From Amorphophallus konjac (lineage: Eukaryota; Streptophyta; Magnoliopsida; Alismatales; Araceae): DNA of 64,000 bases. This document shows positions 11,424-21,603 of the stretch, one piece after another (the stretch's first letter is position 1; every line of letters begins with the position of its first letter). The position numbers and the translations under genes were made by a program. The DNA is taken from NCBI GenBank assembly GCA_022559845.1, contig CM040128.1:219837643-219901642 (forward strand), in the 5' to 3' direction. A model generated the notes under the pieces. It saw only the letters and a list, made by a program, of their open reading frames with translations, did not search any database and was not told the DNA's origin.

Positions 11424-13495
11424 TGATGGTAATCGACACCGAGCACTGACATTTTTATTTTGTATTTGTGTCCTTTAGTTTACTTTTATATCCTTGGGAG
11501 AGTATATGTACAATTGTAAGGCTTTGTAAGCCAATGTGTCATTCCCTAGGATTGTGTGGGTTTTTGTGCAAATGTGTAGTAGGTCCAGCTAGGGGGCCCC
11601 CTCCCCTTCCCCATTGATCCACCTAATCCATGTGGGGCTGGTCAACCATCCTAGGTGGCCATCTAGAAGGTTTGAATGCTAATTGACCACATGGGAGACA
11701 AAGGGGTTAAAATTTCAAAGGTATGCCACCTACCTTACCTACCTAGTCAAAGGAGTGCCCCATTCATATGTAATTTATTTTTTTTGAGTTTTGACCACAT
11801 TGGGGAAGAAAATGACTTATTTCTCACGAAATTCCCAGCCCCCCACCCCTTGCCATTCTCTATATAAGCCTATGTATAGTGTCATTAGAGATTTTAATGA
11901 AGAAAACATTTGTAAGATTGGCTTGAGCCATTGAAGGGTGTGCCCTTATTCCTCTCTCCCCATGGTGTTCTTCTCCTCAAACCTCAAGTTCTAGAGTGTA
12001 TCCATCTTCTATCTCCCCCTCTCAACCTCTGATCTTCATTGGTGCCGCCGCCGCCGCCGTTCGTGCCGCCTTCGAGCCGCCGCGGAATCGTCTTCGGTTT
12101 TCTGTCCTGCTGGACAGAGGTGCCTTCACGAAAATCCTTCTGTCAGCCACGGATTCTTCTTGGCTTCAAATTTTTATGGTGTGTTCCTATCTTCTATCCC
12201 CTTCTCCAAAAACAAAATAAAATCCAAAATCCACCGTTTCAAATTTTTACATTTTCGTCCAACCTGTCATCCCAGATCTGCCAGGTTTCTATCTACAGTG
12301 ACAGAACCTCTGAGTTCTCCCCCTCCGACCATCTTCTTGATTTTTCCAAGCCCTCCCCATTTTACTGGGAGTTCTGTCCATCACCCCCTACCTCCAAAAA
12401 TTTTCTTAATTTTTTATCATCCTCTATCTATTTTTAGAAATTCATGTTCTTCCTATGATACAGTGTTTTTAGTCAGATCCCAGATCCGACCACCCTCCAC
12501 TTACAAAATCAGAACTAATCACCACCACCTCCAAATCTAAATCCAAAAATAGTCCTGCTTTCCTTGTTCAATTTCCTACAACCTTTCTGGAGAACATATC
12601 TTCAAATTCGGACATCTACTTCACGGTCAAAGGCAATCAACAGGGAAGTTGTCTGCAGATCTGAGTCTTCGACTACTATACAATAGCAGCATATAAAATT
12701 CGCCAACACAAAGTACAAATCTGGTGAATTTTTCTGAAGGCCACTAGATTGTAGTACTTCGAAGCAGCTTTCCAACGGCTCTGATCTCGTCACATTCCGA
12801 CACCGGTGCTGATCGCAGCGTTCGTTCTCGCCGGAGCGCGCGCTAAAATACAGAACCGGCATATTTTCGATCGGTTTTTCCAACCGGTGCCGAACGGAGC
12901 CGCCTGGCCTTCGACCGGCGAACCAGCGTGCCGCCAGCCCGGGGAGCGCTTCCCCAAGTGTCTTCACTACAGCGGTACCACCGGGTCCCACACGGCCCCT
13001 CCGGACAGCACGTGGGCCCCACGGTCGTGAACACGTGTGTAGCCGAATCAACACCCGAAGCTGTCCGTCAACCCGAATTCGGTCCTCCGGGCCCATTTGT
13101 ATAGCCCTTTACCTCCCCGCGTGGAGTGGGCATGTTCCCATTGCTGTAATTATTGTGTGTTAAGTTTCCCGGGAGTACGAGTTTTCGGCCGGGTCCGTCT
13201 TCCCCATGCCGAGCGCGTGGAGGTATCGCATTCGCTCCCTTACTTGGCATTTTGCTTAATTTCATATATGCTTGTTTATGCCGCTGCTAGAGAGCATGAT
13301 AGGGTAATTAGCTCGCTTTCTATTTATATCACCGCTGCTGCGAGAGAGAGCGTTACCGTCCCGTGACCCGATCCGGGCACGAAAGAGAGAGTCGACCACC
13401 CTAGCTCTTGCCGGTTTCTCAACCGCGCACGTCCGACGCTTCCCTCGTTAAGGGACGATCGCGAGCTTGTCGTGTCCGTGTCTCGTCCCGTATCA
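11424..13495 (+). repeat. Element D 5' LTR
   Basis: TGATGGTAATCG... to ...CCCGTATCA. A TATATAAG box lies at 11861-11868, giving a U3 of about 440 bp and a long R-U5 of about 1.6 kb. The right half turns GC-rich (12780-13090). ORFs in it overlap in several frames and look incidental. Confidence 0.88.
11861..11868 (+). promoter_or_regulatory. TATA box in element D LTR
   Basis: TATATAAG, repeated at 16030-16037 in the 3' LTR. Confidence 0.6.
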
Positions 13496-13498
13496 ATT

Positions 13499-13510
13499 TG
13501 GTATCAGAGT
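13499..13510 (+). promoter_or_regulatory. Primer-binding site of element D
   Basis: TGGTATCAGAGT three bases after the LTR end; the usual complement of initiator tRNA-Met in plant LTR elements (typical TGGTATCAGAGC). Confidence 0.8.
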
Positions 13511-13848
13511 GAGTTTGAGTCTAGGGTGTCCAAAACAAAAAAAAAGAGTGTCATTTAAGTCATTGTCTAAGTCATGTTTAGGATCATCATATTTTTAAAA
13601 CAACAAAAAGAGTCATTTTTGGGTCGCATACATCCCTTTACTCGGTATATCAAAAGGTGTTGTTCGAACGTTAGGCTACGCCTATCGGGAAGGCCACACA
13701 TTTGCGCGAGTGATCTTCGGATCGGTTATCTCCACCACGTACCGAGTCTTGGTTTACGTCTAGGGTCCTTAGTGTGCTTGCATTCCAAACTTGCATAGTC
13801 GGTCTAGTGTTTTGTCACCGTGTGTATGCATGTCCATGTCCGCTACCC

Positions 13849-15164
13849 ATGGCCGTTCTCCAAGGCCATACGTCCGAGTGGTCAATCTTTACGGCCAAAG
13901 TCAATATCCTCATGGCCCGAGCCCTTGGTTTTACCCCTCTCACTATGAAAGTCACTCTACCCAACGGGTCCACAACGGAACTCCATTTCACCGATAAGGA
14001 GTCGGATAATTGGGTTTCTCTTGACATCGTGGAGTCTCTCTCCAAGACAGGCGAGATTGTCCGCGATGGTGATTTTGCTTGTGTTGAGTTCTATAAGAGG
14101 ATCGGCTCTGTTCTCTACACTGATGGCGCATGGTGTAGGATCGGCACACTTGCTGGTTCATGCATCATTTTAGGGCAAATGTGGTTAGGAGAACGAAGAG
14201 CCAATCTTGACTGGGGCAAGAGGACTTGCACCTTATACCCACCTTACCTACCCGGAAAGATCACCCTCGCATGTCCAGCCACCCAACCCCAGCGGTCCAC
14301 TCCACATTCGGGACCATCTCATTTGGAGCCACCTGAGCCCGAGCCACCCGTGTTTCTAACGGGTAAGCTATACATAGCCGAGCCACTTCTTAGATGGCTC
14401 AAAGAAGGCTTGGTCTCACCTCCCTTCCCATCCATGGACCCCACCCTACCTCTAGTGTCAAGCAACTCATTTCACACCACCTTCCGGTCTCGTCACTATG
14501 TGGACACATTGGACGACCTTCTTAAAGGGTTAGACCGGCAGTTGACCTTTACACATTTATTGGCCCGAGGCTTTGACCAACCCGCTAGTCTTAGCTTCAC
14601 CCATCCGGCCTTAGGGTCCATTACCTCCGAGTGCACCGTGGGTTGTGTCACCACGGAGGTCCTCTTACTCCTTCCCTTACCGGACGAGCCCGAATTCATA
14701 CCTTTTGTCCGAGGGAGGAATCATACTTCTTGCCCACGATCCCCGTCCCACCCGTCACAATTCAAGAAGGTGACTATCCACACCTTCAAAACTTCTACAC
14801 GTGGGACCGTGACTTGTGGGAACTCACCACAAGGGGTCATACCTTCTTTGATCCCTTTGACCCATTCCTTAGTGGATCCTTAGACCCTCCACATTCACTT
14901 CACTTCTTCGAGGGAGTCCACTACCACACCCCTTCCCCATGGGCCGGGTCGTCTATGCCCACCAAGCCCGTACACTTACAAAATACGCCATCATCTAGGG
15001 GAGATACTCTTGGCCCTCCCACATCCACATCCCATATGCATGCATGGCCCACCTTAGGATGTCTAGGATTTCCACATGATATCAACCACCGGTTACGTCA
15101 GATGCATGCATGGCATACGTTTGGGTGTCCTGGCCCCCCCTCACCCATGTACGGGTCGGACTAA
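13849..15164 (+). CDS. Unrecognised protein of element D, probably frameshifted
   Basis: The only sizeable ORF inside element D. The frame opens at 13774; the first natural-looking start is ATG at 13849 (MAVLQGHTSEW). It reads to 14883 in one frame, while a second frame (to 15164) looks more protein-like after about 14720 (REESYFLPTIPVPPV...NFYTWDRDLWELTTRGHTFF). I infer a frameshift near 14715-14730 and an original length near 440 residues. The N-terminal 120 residues read like a folded domain (EFYKRIGSVLYTDGAWCRIG); the middle is Pro-rich (EPPEPEPPV). I see no CCHC knuckle, catalytic Asp motif, signal peptide or membrane segment, and do not recognise a family. It could be a captured host gene fragment, a novel gag-like protein, or chance coding. 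Confidence 0.5.
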
Positions 15165-15592
15165 CAATAGGTGTGTCTAGAGGGCATACATGAGTAAGTT
15201 TCTTGTTTGCATGGTTTGTGTGTAGTTTGAGAGTCTGCATGTGTCTTGTGCAAGCTCGTTGTCGGTCTCTTATGAGTAAGAGGCGAGTGGACTCACTTGA
15301 TGAGTATGGGATCGGTTCCACATCTATACCCGGATCAGTCACCTATAGGGACTCAGCGGTGATTCCTAGTGAGTCTTCGAGCTGTTTCCTTCCCTTTGAG
15401 AGTGCCCCACCCGGAGTGTCCACCTCTAGCCCATGGCAGCTTGTGCATATCGAGTATATATGGAATGAGCAGGTGACGGTCACTTGGAGTGGAGTATACC
15501 CGCGCTACTTGGCATGGTGACGGATCCGCCGGAGTACTCGAGCATCCATACCCCTACTCGACGGGGTCGAGTTCCTCCCACCCGGGGAGAAT
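15165..15592 (+). other. Element D 3' untranslated interior and polypurine tract
   Basis: No convincing gene. It ends cccggggagaat (15581-15592), the presumed polypurine tract, directly before the 3' LTR. Confidence 0.6.
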
Positions 15593-17666
15593 TGATGGGA
15601 ATCGACGCCGAGCACTGACATTTTTATTTTGTATTTGTGTCCTTTAGTTTACTTTTATATCCTTGGGAGAGTATATGTACAATTGTAAGGCTTTGTAAGC
15701 CAATGTGTCATTCCCTATGATTGTGTGGGTTTTTGTGCAAATGTGTAGTAGGTCCAGCTAGGGGGCCCCCTCCCCTTCTCCATTGGTCCACCTAATCCAT
15801 GTGGGGCTGGTCAACCATCCTAGGTGACCATCTAGAAGGTTTGAATGCTAATTGACCACATGGGAGACAAAGGGGTTAAAATTTCAAAGGTAGGCCACCT
15901 ACCTTACCTACCTAGTCAAAGGAGTGCCCCATTCATATGTAATTTATTTTTTTTGAGTTTTGACCACATGGGGAAAGAAAATGACTTATTTCTCACGAAA
16001 TTCCCAGCCCCCCACCCCTTGCCATTCTCTATATAAGCCTATGTATAGTGTCATTAGAGATTTTAATGAAGAAAAAAATTATAAAATTGGCTTGAGCCAT
16101 TGAAGGGTGTGCCCTTATTCCTCTCTCCCCCTGGTGTTCTTCTCCTCAAACCTCAAGTTCTAGAGTGTATCCATCTTCTATCTCCCCCTCTCAACCTCTG
16201 ATCTTCATTGGTGCCACCGCCGCCGCCGTTCGTGCCGCCTTCGAGCCGCCGCGGAATTGTCTTCGGTTTTCTGTCCTGCTGGACAGAGGTGCCTTCACGA
16301 AAATCCTGCTATCAGCCACGGATTCTTCTTGGCTTCAAATTTTTATGGTGTGTTCCTATCTTCTATCCCCTTCTCCACAACAAAAATCAAATCCAAAATC
16401 CACCATTTCATATTTTTACATTTTCGTCCAACCTGTCATCCCAGATCTGCCAGGTTTCTATCTACAGTGACAGAACCTCTGAGTTCTCCCCCTCCGACCA
16501 CCTTTTTGATTTGTCCAAGCCCTCCCAATTTTACTGGGAGTTCTGTCCATCACCCCCTACCTCCAAAAATTTTATTAATTTTTTATCATCCTTCTATCTA
16601 TTTTTAGAAATTCATGTTCTTCCTCTGATACAGTGTTTTTAGTCAGATCCCAGATCCGACCACCCTCCACTTAAAAAATCAGAACTAATCACCACCACCT
16701 CCAAATCCAAATCCAAAAATAGTCCTGGTTTTCTTGTTCAATTTCCTACAACCTTTCTGAATAACATATCTTCAAATTCGGACATCTACTTCACGGTCAA
16801 AGACAATCAACAGGGAAGTTGTCTGCAGATCTGAGTCTTCGATTACTGTACAACAGCAGCATATAAAATTCACCAACACAAAGTACAGATCTGGTGAATT
16901 TTTCTGAAGGCCACTAGATTGTAGTACTTCGAAGCAGCTTTCCAACGGCTCTGATCTCATCGCATTCTGACATCGGTGCTGATCGCAGCGTTCGTTCTCG
17001 CCGGAGCGCGCGCTGAAATACAGAACCGGCAGATTTCCGATTGGTTTATCCGACCAGTGCCGAACGGAGCCACCCGGCCTTCGGCCGGCGAACCAGCGTG
17101 CCGCCAGCCCGGGGAGCGCTTCCCCAAGTGTCTCCACTACAGCGGTACCACCGGGTCCCACACGGCCCCTCCGGACAGCACGTGGGCCCCACGGTCGTGA
17201 ACACGCGTGTAGCCGAATCAACACCCGAAGCTGCCCGTCAACCCAAATTCGGTCCTCCTGGGCCCATTTGTATAGCCCTTTACCTCCCTGCATGGAGTGG
17301 GCATGTTCCCATTGCTGTAATTATTGTGTGTTAAGTTTCCCGGGAGTACGAGTTTTCGGCCGGGTCCGTCTTCTCCACGCCGAGCGCGTGGAGGTATCGC
17401 ATTCGCTCCCTTACTTGGCATTTTGCTTAATTTCATATATGCTTGTTTATGCCGCTGTTAGAGAGCATGATAGGGTAATTAGCTCGCTTTCTATTTATAT
17501 CACCGCTACTGCGAGAGAGAGCGTTACCGTCCCGTGACCCGATCCGGGCACGAAAGAGAGAGACGACCACCCTAGCTCTTGCCGGTTTCTCAACCGGGCA
17601 CGTCCGACGCTTCCCTCGTTAAGGGACGATCGCGAGCTTGTCTTGTCCGTGTCTCATCCCTCATCA
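15593..17666 (+). repeat. Element D 3' LTR
   Basis: TGATGGGAATCG... to ...CCCTCATCA. Aligns to the 5' LTR along its whole length with scattered substitutions (about 2-3% by eye at the start). Confidence 0.88.
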
Positions 17667-17671
17667 GTGTC
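17667..17671. repeat. Right TSD of element D (GTGTC)
   Basis: Identical to 11419-11423. Confidence 0.9.
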
Positions 17672-17805
17672 ACTAGTGGTTCCCTCCGGTTTGGAGGAAG
17701 AGGGGAGGTTGTTCCCCTGGTCAAGCTGTTTGGCAGCAATTGTTGCAGACTGAGTCTGCTGTTCTAGCCTTGCTAGTGGAAGCCTCACTCCGGTTTGGAG
17801 TGAGG
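17672..17805 (+). repeat. Hairpin modules of SIRE-B R/U5 (right part, after element D)
   Basis: Continues the array at 11188-11423. CCTCC-GGTTT-GGAGG at 17683-17697; AGGGGA/TCCCCT at 17701-17718; GCAGAC-TGA-GTCTGC at 17745-17759; and a 9-bp perfect stem CCTCACTCC-GGTTT-GGAGTGAGG at 17783-17805. The GGTTT loop recurs. Confidence 0.8.
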
Positions 17806-18020
17806 GGTGGACGTACGTCTGTGGACCGAACCACCTAAAAATCCTGGTGTTCACTTGTGTTCTGATTTTCCTTATGTGTTCTTTTCATTGCTGCGCTCAT
17901 TAGATGCTTGCTTAGGATCGTGTGAGGGCGAATTGATTTGTTGTCTTGCTTTGATCCTTCTAAGTATTCTCAGTATATTTCTGCAACAGTTTTAAATTCG
18001 CATATCTGAGCATTAGAGAT

Positions 18021-19418
18021 TTAATTAGGTAATATTTGAAGAGGGATACATTCACCCCCCCTCTGTATCCGGGCCTTGCACCCTATCATATGTGAGGCAG
18101 ACGTATGCTTAACATGTATAGTGATGCTAGCAACATTTTTAGATTTTTGATACATGTTGATTTTCTGATTTTTATTTTCTTTTTGAATCGTTTGGTCATT
18201 CACACTGTTTTTCTGATTTGATTGGGTTCTTGATACAGTGGGTTGCTGGGAGTGAGATGTGGAGGTGTTGAGTGCACAATTGTCATGAACAAATGAAGTA
18301 TATGATTTACTTTCAAATTTCTTTTTATTCACAGGATTAAATCCCAGCCCCTTTCTTTGAAAGTTTACTTTCATTCCTAACAATTTGTCTAGGTTATTTT
18401 GACCATCCACAAATCTAGACAATGAAACATTCAAGTCAGAGATTTCTTTTTCAAGTGATGAAATGTGCAATTCATAGGAAACAATCACATTTTCACAAGA
18501 ATTGATTTTTTCATTCAAATGTGTATTGATGGTTTTGTGGTTTTCCACTTCTTGTTCTAACACATGCACCTTTTCACATTCATCAACCAGCAAACTTTTT
18601 CCTTTTTCAAAAATAAGTAATCTTTCAGAAATGGCATTATTCAACTGTTTCAATCCTTCATTTTCTTTTCTCATGCATGAAATGACTTCTTCATGGTTTT
18701 TGATGTCAGTCATAAGAGATTCATTTTCTATTTTGAATTCCAAGCATTTATTACATGAAGAATTTTCTTTTTGAAAATTTTTAAGATTTTTCACATTGCT
18801 TTCAAGTAAGGAGTTCTGAATTAACAAAACACTAATCTCCTTTTCAAGTTCCGAGCATTTATCACAAGAAGCATTCTCAAGAAAAGCATGTTCAGATTTC
18901 TTTTTCAATTTTTTGTTTTCAGACTTAACTTTCTTATACTTTTCAGCAAGCTCATCATATGCATTCAACAAATCTTCATAGCTAAATTCATCTTCATTAT
19001 CTGAATCAGAATTTACCTTTGAGCTTGATCCACTTGGTGAGCTTGATCCACTTGACTGATCACTCCTTTGTTCACTCGTCCTTGCCACAAGACATTGGCC
19101 TCCATCCTCTTCCTGGATTTTGGTTAGGCCATCCAAGATATCCTTCGCGGATCTGTAATGGGAGGCAAAAGGGAAATAATTAGAATCAACTGTAGCAGTG
19201 AGCAACTTTAAAACTAAACAATTTTGATCATGTTTAAACTTTTGATTTTCAGTCCAGACATTTTTGTCCTTAGGCAACTCATAAGGGCCATATGAAACAA
19301 GCTTCCATAGCTTAGGGTCATATGAGTTGACAAAACTGCACATCCTTCCTAACCACAAATCGAAATTACAACCATCAAACACGGGTAGAGAGTTCAAGGT
19401 GTACATCATGGTAGTCAT
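18021..19418 (-). CDS. SIRE-A gag, N-terminal part, fused to antisense SIRE-B LTR
   Basis: A 465-codon open frame starting MTTMMYTLNSLPVFDGCNF. Residues about 10-110 match the gag N-terminal region of SIRE-B; residues about 150-350 are Lys/Glu/Ser-rich and predicted coiled coil; the segment with FVDGQNNLDKLLGMKVNFQ is shared with SIRE-B (FVEGKGNLDKLLGMKVNFQ). There are no internal stops. The last 22 or so residues (from about 18088 down) are read from the antisense strand of the SIRE-B LTR end and are not gag. The zinc knuckles, which should follow, are cut off. The normal role is assembly of the retrotransposon particle. Confidence 0.78.
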   Translation of the reverse strand: MTTMMYTLNSLPVFDGCNFDLWLGRMCSFVNSYDPKLWKLVSYGPYELPKDKNVWTENQKFKHDQNCLVLKLLTATVDSNYFPFASHYRSAKDILDGLTKIQEEDGGQCLVARTSEQRSDQSSGSSSPSGSSSKVNSDSDNEDEFSYEDLLNAYDELAEKYKKVKSENKKLKKKSEHAFLENASCDKCSELEKEISVLLIQNSLLESNVKNLKNFQKENSSCNKCLEFKIENESLMTDIKNHEEVISCMRKENEGLKQLNNAISERLLIFEKGKSLLVDECEKVHVLEQEVENHKTINTHLNEKINSCENVIVSYELHISSLEKEISDLNVSLSRFVDGQNNLDKLLGMKVNFQRKGLGFNPVNKKKFESKSYTSFVHDNCALNTSTSHSQQPTVSRTQSNQKNSVNDQTIQKENKNQKINMYQKSKNVASITIHVKHTSASHMIGCKARIQRGGECIPLQILPN

Positions 19419-19465
19419 TGATCCGGATCACTCTAGATCGTTAGATCTATGAAATTAGAGCCTTA

Positions 19466-19477
19466 GCTCTGATACCA
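19466..19477 (-). promoter_or_regulatory. Primer-binding site of SIRE-A
   Basis: Minus strand TGGTATCAGAGC, preceded by ATT after the LTR end, as in SIRE-type elements. Confidence 0.8.
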
Positions 19478-19993
19478 ATTGTAGTCCCGCAATCAATGAC
19501 ACCCAAGAGGGGGTGAATTAGGTGTTTATAAATTTTAAAGAAACTTTTGGCCTTTTATAAAATATGTGATAAACACTAATTAGCAATTTGAAAACTGTTT
19601 AACTAATTCTCTCAATCTCTCTATTCCCATACGACCATATAACGAATACAATTAAACCACACAAATAACACACATTGCACAGCAGTTTTTAAGGTGGTTC
19701 GGATGCAACAACGACATTCCTACGTCCACCTCTCACCAAACCCGGTGAGGCTTCATTTGGGGATAAATCCCCAAACGGAGATGACGCTCCAAACACACAC
19801 GGGACGATGCCCGCGCACACACACGGGGACGCGCCCCAATACACACACACACACGGAGATGATGTCTCCAACACGATCTGACAACCGGATCACCAACACA
19901 AACACACGCTGCCGCAAGTGCAGCAATCTACACACACGAGACAGAACTGATCTAAATAGACCCCCACACACACAGTCGTAGATCTAGGAAGAC

Positions 19994-19998
19994 CTACG
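19994..19998. repeat. Left TSD of copia E (CTACG)
   Basis: CTACG directly before the LTR TG at 19999; repeated at 50236-50240. Confidence 0.9.
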
Positions 19999-21589
19999 TG
20001 TAATGTTCCGAACAGCACCATCGGACAGCGCAGCGGATAACAAAAATTTCATTTGCCCAAACCCGGCTGCATGGAATCCCAGATCTATGCTCTGATCGAC
20101 GTTTTAATCGCCCTAACCCCTAACTACGGGTTGTGTATTTATACCTTGCGCGGAACGACGTTGTTATCCGTAAAGCCCGATGCAGAATACCGAGCCGCAT
20201 AGATGCACGGCCTCTAGAGCTGATCCACACAGATCCTTACGTAGCGATGGTACCCCCCCCCCCCGACACGACCTTCCCCGACCCTTTCACCTTCTGGAGA
20301 GAGAGAGTAAGAGGGAGGAAAGGGGGAAGGAGCTAATCCTCCTCTCTTAAGCCTTCATGCTTGGTTAGCTAAGAGAAGAGAGGAAGCTCTCGTAACATGT
20401 CTATGTATAGGATTTTGGCCATTTTTTAAAGAACGCATAAGGACCGAAGTCGTATATATATCCTTTTATTATTGTACATATATATTAAGCCCTCTTTTAA
20501 ACTCCTTTCCAAAAGGAATTAAAGGTAATTAATATATGCATTTGTACAATAATAATTCGTCACCTAAGAATCCATTATGTGTGATCCTCTAGCCCCTTAG
20601 TCACTCTAGTTTAAGGCCCATTGACTTCTAATTCCCAATTAGAAGTAAATTAAACTCATTATTCGCTTCTACTAGAGCTGAATAATAGTTTAATTTATTC
20701 CGAACCTTTGATCACGTTGGGTCAAGCAAATCCGCGTGATCCTAGAGGACACCGGGTTTAAACCAGCCTGTCTGGTACCTATAAGTCCATAGTTACCGCA
20801 TCGATATAATCCCTCGCTCCTTCTATGAGTCTGGTACGATCGAGGGTATAGTTTCTGTCAAACCCCATGATCGTGCCATTTGATCATGACCTCCTTAAAG
20901 TGTATGACGTCCGTTCTAAATGAACTCACACGACCCTGGCCAGGGATTTAACGGAGCGTCAATGTCATGACCCATTAACTGTCTGATATATACCCGACAG
21001 TGAGCGATCCCCTCTTGACCATTGATGATCTTCACACGTATCCTGGAGTGGTTAATGACTCGACAACTCATGACTTATGGTTAAAGTCACTTAGCCAAGT
21101 AATTAAACCATTCCAGGCCTCGTGTAAGATCCGATCAATGTCTCAGGTCAAAGGACCAATGATGCTACTGAGACCGTTGGATCTTCAGTTGATATTAGGT
21201 ATAATCAACCATCTGAAGATCCAATAGCGGATCAGTTCAATGTACATCCTCCAATGACATACACCTACACATATGTGTTGGTGCCCCACACCAGAGACCA
21301 TGAGACTGATCCATAACACATCATGTGTACTGGTTTAATAGGTAATCAAAGTCCCCGAGTGATTACCCTCCAACCAGGAACAATTTAAGGTATGTGTCCA
21401 TGTAAAGTCAGTCTCACGTTCGAGATCCCATCTCGAGTTGACTTTACAACCACATATCCTAGGGACATCGTAAAGTAATATACAATCACATATTTACGCT
21501 CAAATACCACTTTATTAATAATGAATAAGATCGTACATCTATCGGGCCTACCCGACCCAAAATTGGCATGTAGCACACCAACACTAACA
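19999..21589 (-). repeat. Copia E 3' LTR (left copy)
   Basis: TGTAATGTTCCG...ACACTAACA on the plus strand. A minus-strand TATAAATAC lies at 20135-20143, about 110 bp before the LTR end in element orientation, so U5 is short. A C-run of about 13 is at 20250. Confidence 0.88.
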
Positions 21590-21603
21590 ATCTCCCACTT
21601 TAA
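21590..21603 (-). promoter_or_regulatory. Polypurine tract of copia E
   Basis: Minus strand AAAGTGGGAGAT directly before the LTR start TGTTAGTG, next to the RNase H stop codon. Confidence 0.85.

Larger units (their letters stand above)
11424..17666 (+). mobile_element. Element D: non-autonomous LTR retrotransposon (LARD-like) with an unfamiliar ORF
   Basis: Two LTRs of 2,072 and 2,074 bp flank a 2.1-kb interior with a primer-binding site, a polypurine tract and one sizeable ORF, but no gag, protease, reverse transcriptase, RNase H or integrase that I can see. The 5-bp TSD GTGTC is perfect. It inserted in the SIRE-B LTR, inside the loop region of a CTAGTGAC/GTCACTAG hairpin. LTR comparison over the first 245 bp shows about six differences. 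Mobilisation would depend on another element's enzymes. Confidence 0.88.
1..18088 (+). mobile_element. SIRE-B: SIRE/Maximus-like Ty1/copia element, pol deleted, left end outside window
   Basis: The window opens inside this element, just upstream of its gag ATG, so the 5' LTR lies off the left edge. In order it shows gag with several zinc knuckles (114-2279), a non-coding stretch with repeated GGGGGAG tracts (2280-4493), a polypurine tract at 4492-4505, and a 3' LTR starting TGTTGTGTCC at 4506. The LTR start, with its gtgattttgacgataacaaac stretch, and the multiple polypurine-like tracts are typical of SIRE/Maximus elements. Protease, integrase, reverse transcriptase and RNase H are all missing. 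A LINE-derived copy and LTR element D are nested in its 3' LTR. The right end is placed at 18080-18088, where sequence switches to the minus-strand gag of SIRE-A. The TSD cannot be tested because the left end is missing. Confidence 0.8.
4506..18088 (+). repeat. SIRE-B 3' LTR, interrupted by a LINE copy and by element D
   Basis: Starts TGTTGTGTCC after the polypurine tract. Removing the two insertions leaves about 3.2 kb, made of 4506-5279, 9347-11423 and 17672 to about 18080/18088. The last segment carries the phrase gtggaccgaaccacctaaaaatcctggtgtt and a C-run (attcacccccc), both typical of SIRE LTR ends. The end is ambiguous between CA at 18080 and CA at 18088. U3 carries about 50 dispersed AAGTCTRTACAT units; a TATA box is at 10800; the transcribed part carries tandem hairpin modules. 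Confidence 0.75.

Noticed and set aside
12039..13366. ORFs in the element D LTRs
   Set aside because: Short, in several overlapping frames, inside LTR sequence; no motif.
20133..20336. Short ORFs in the copia E LTR
   Set aside because: Fewer than 100 codons, LTR-internal, not conserved in frame in the other LTR.
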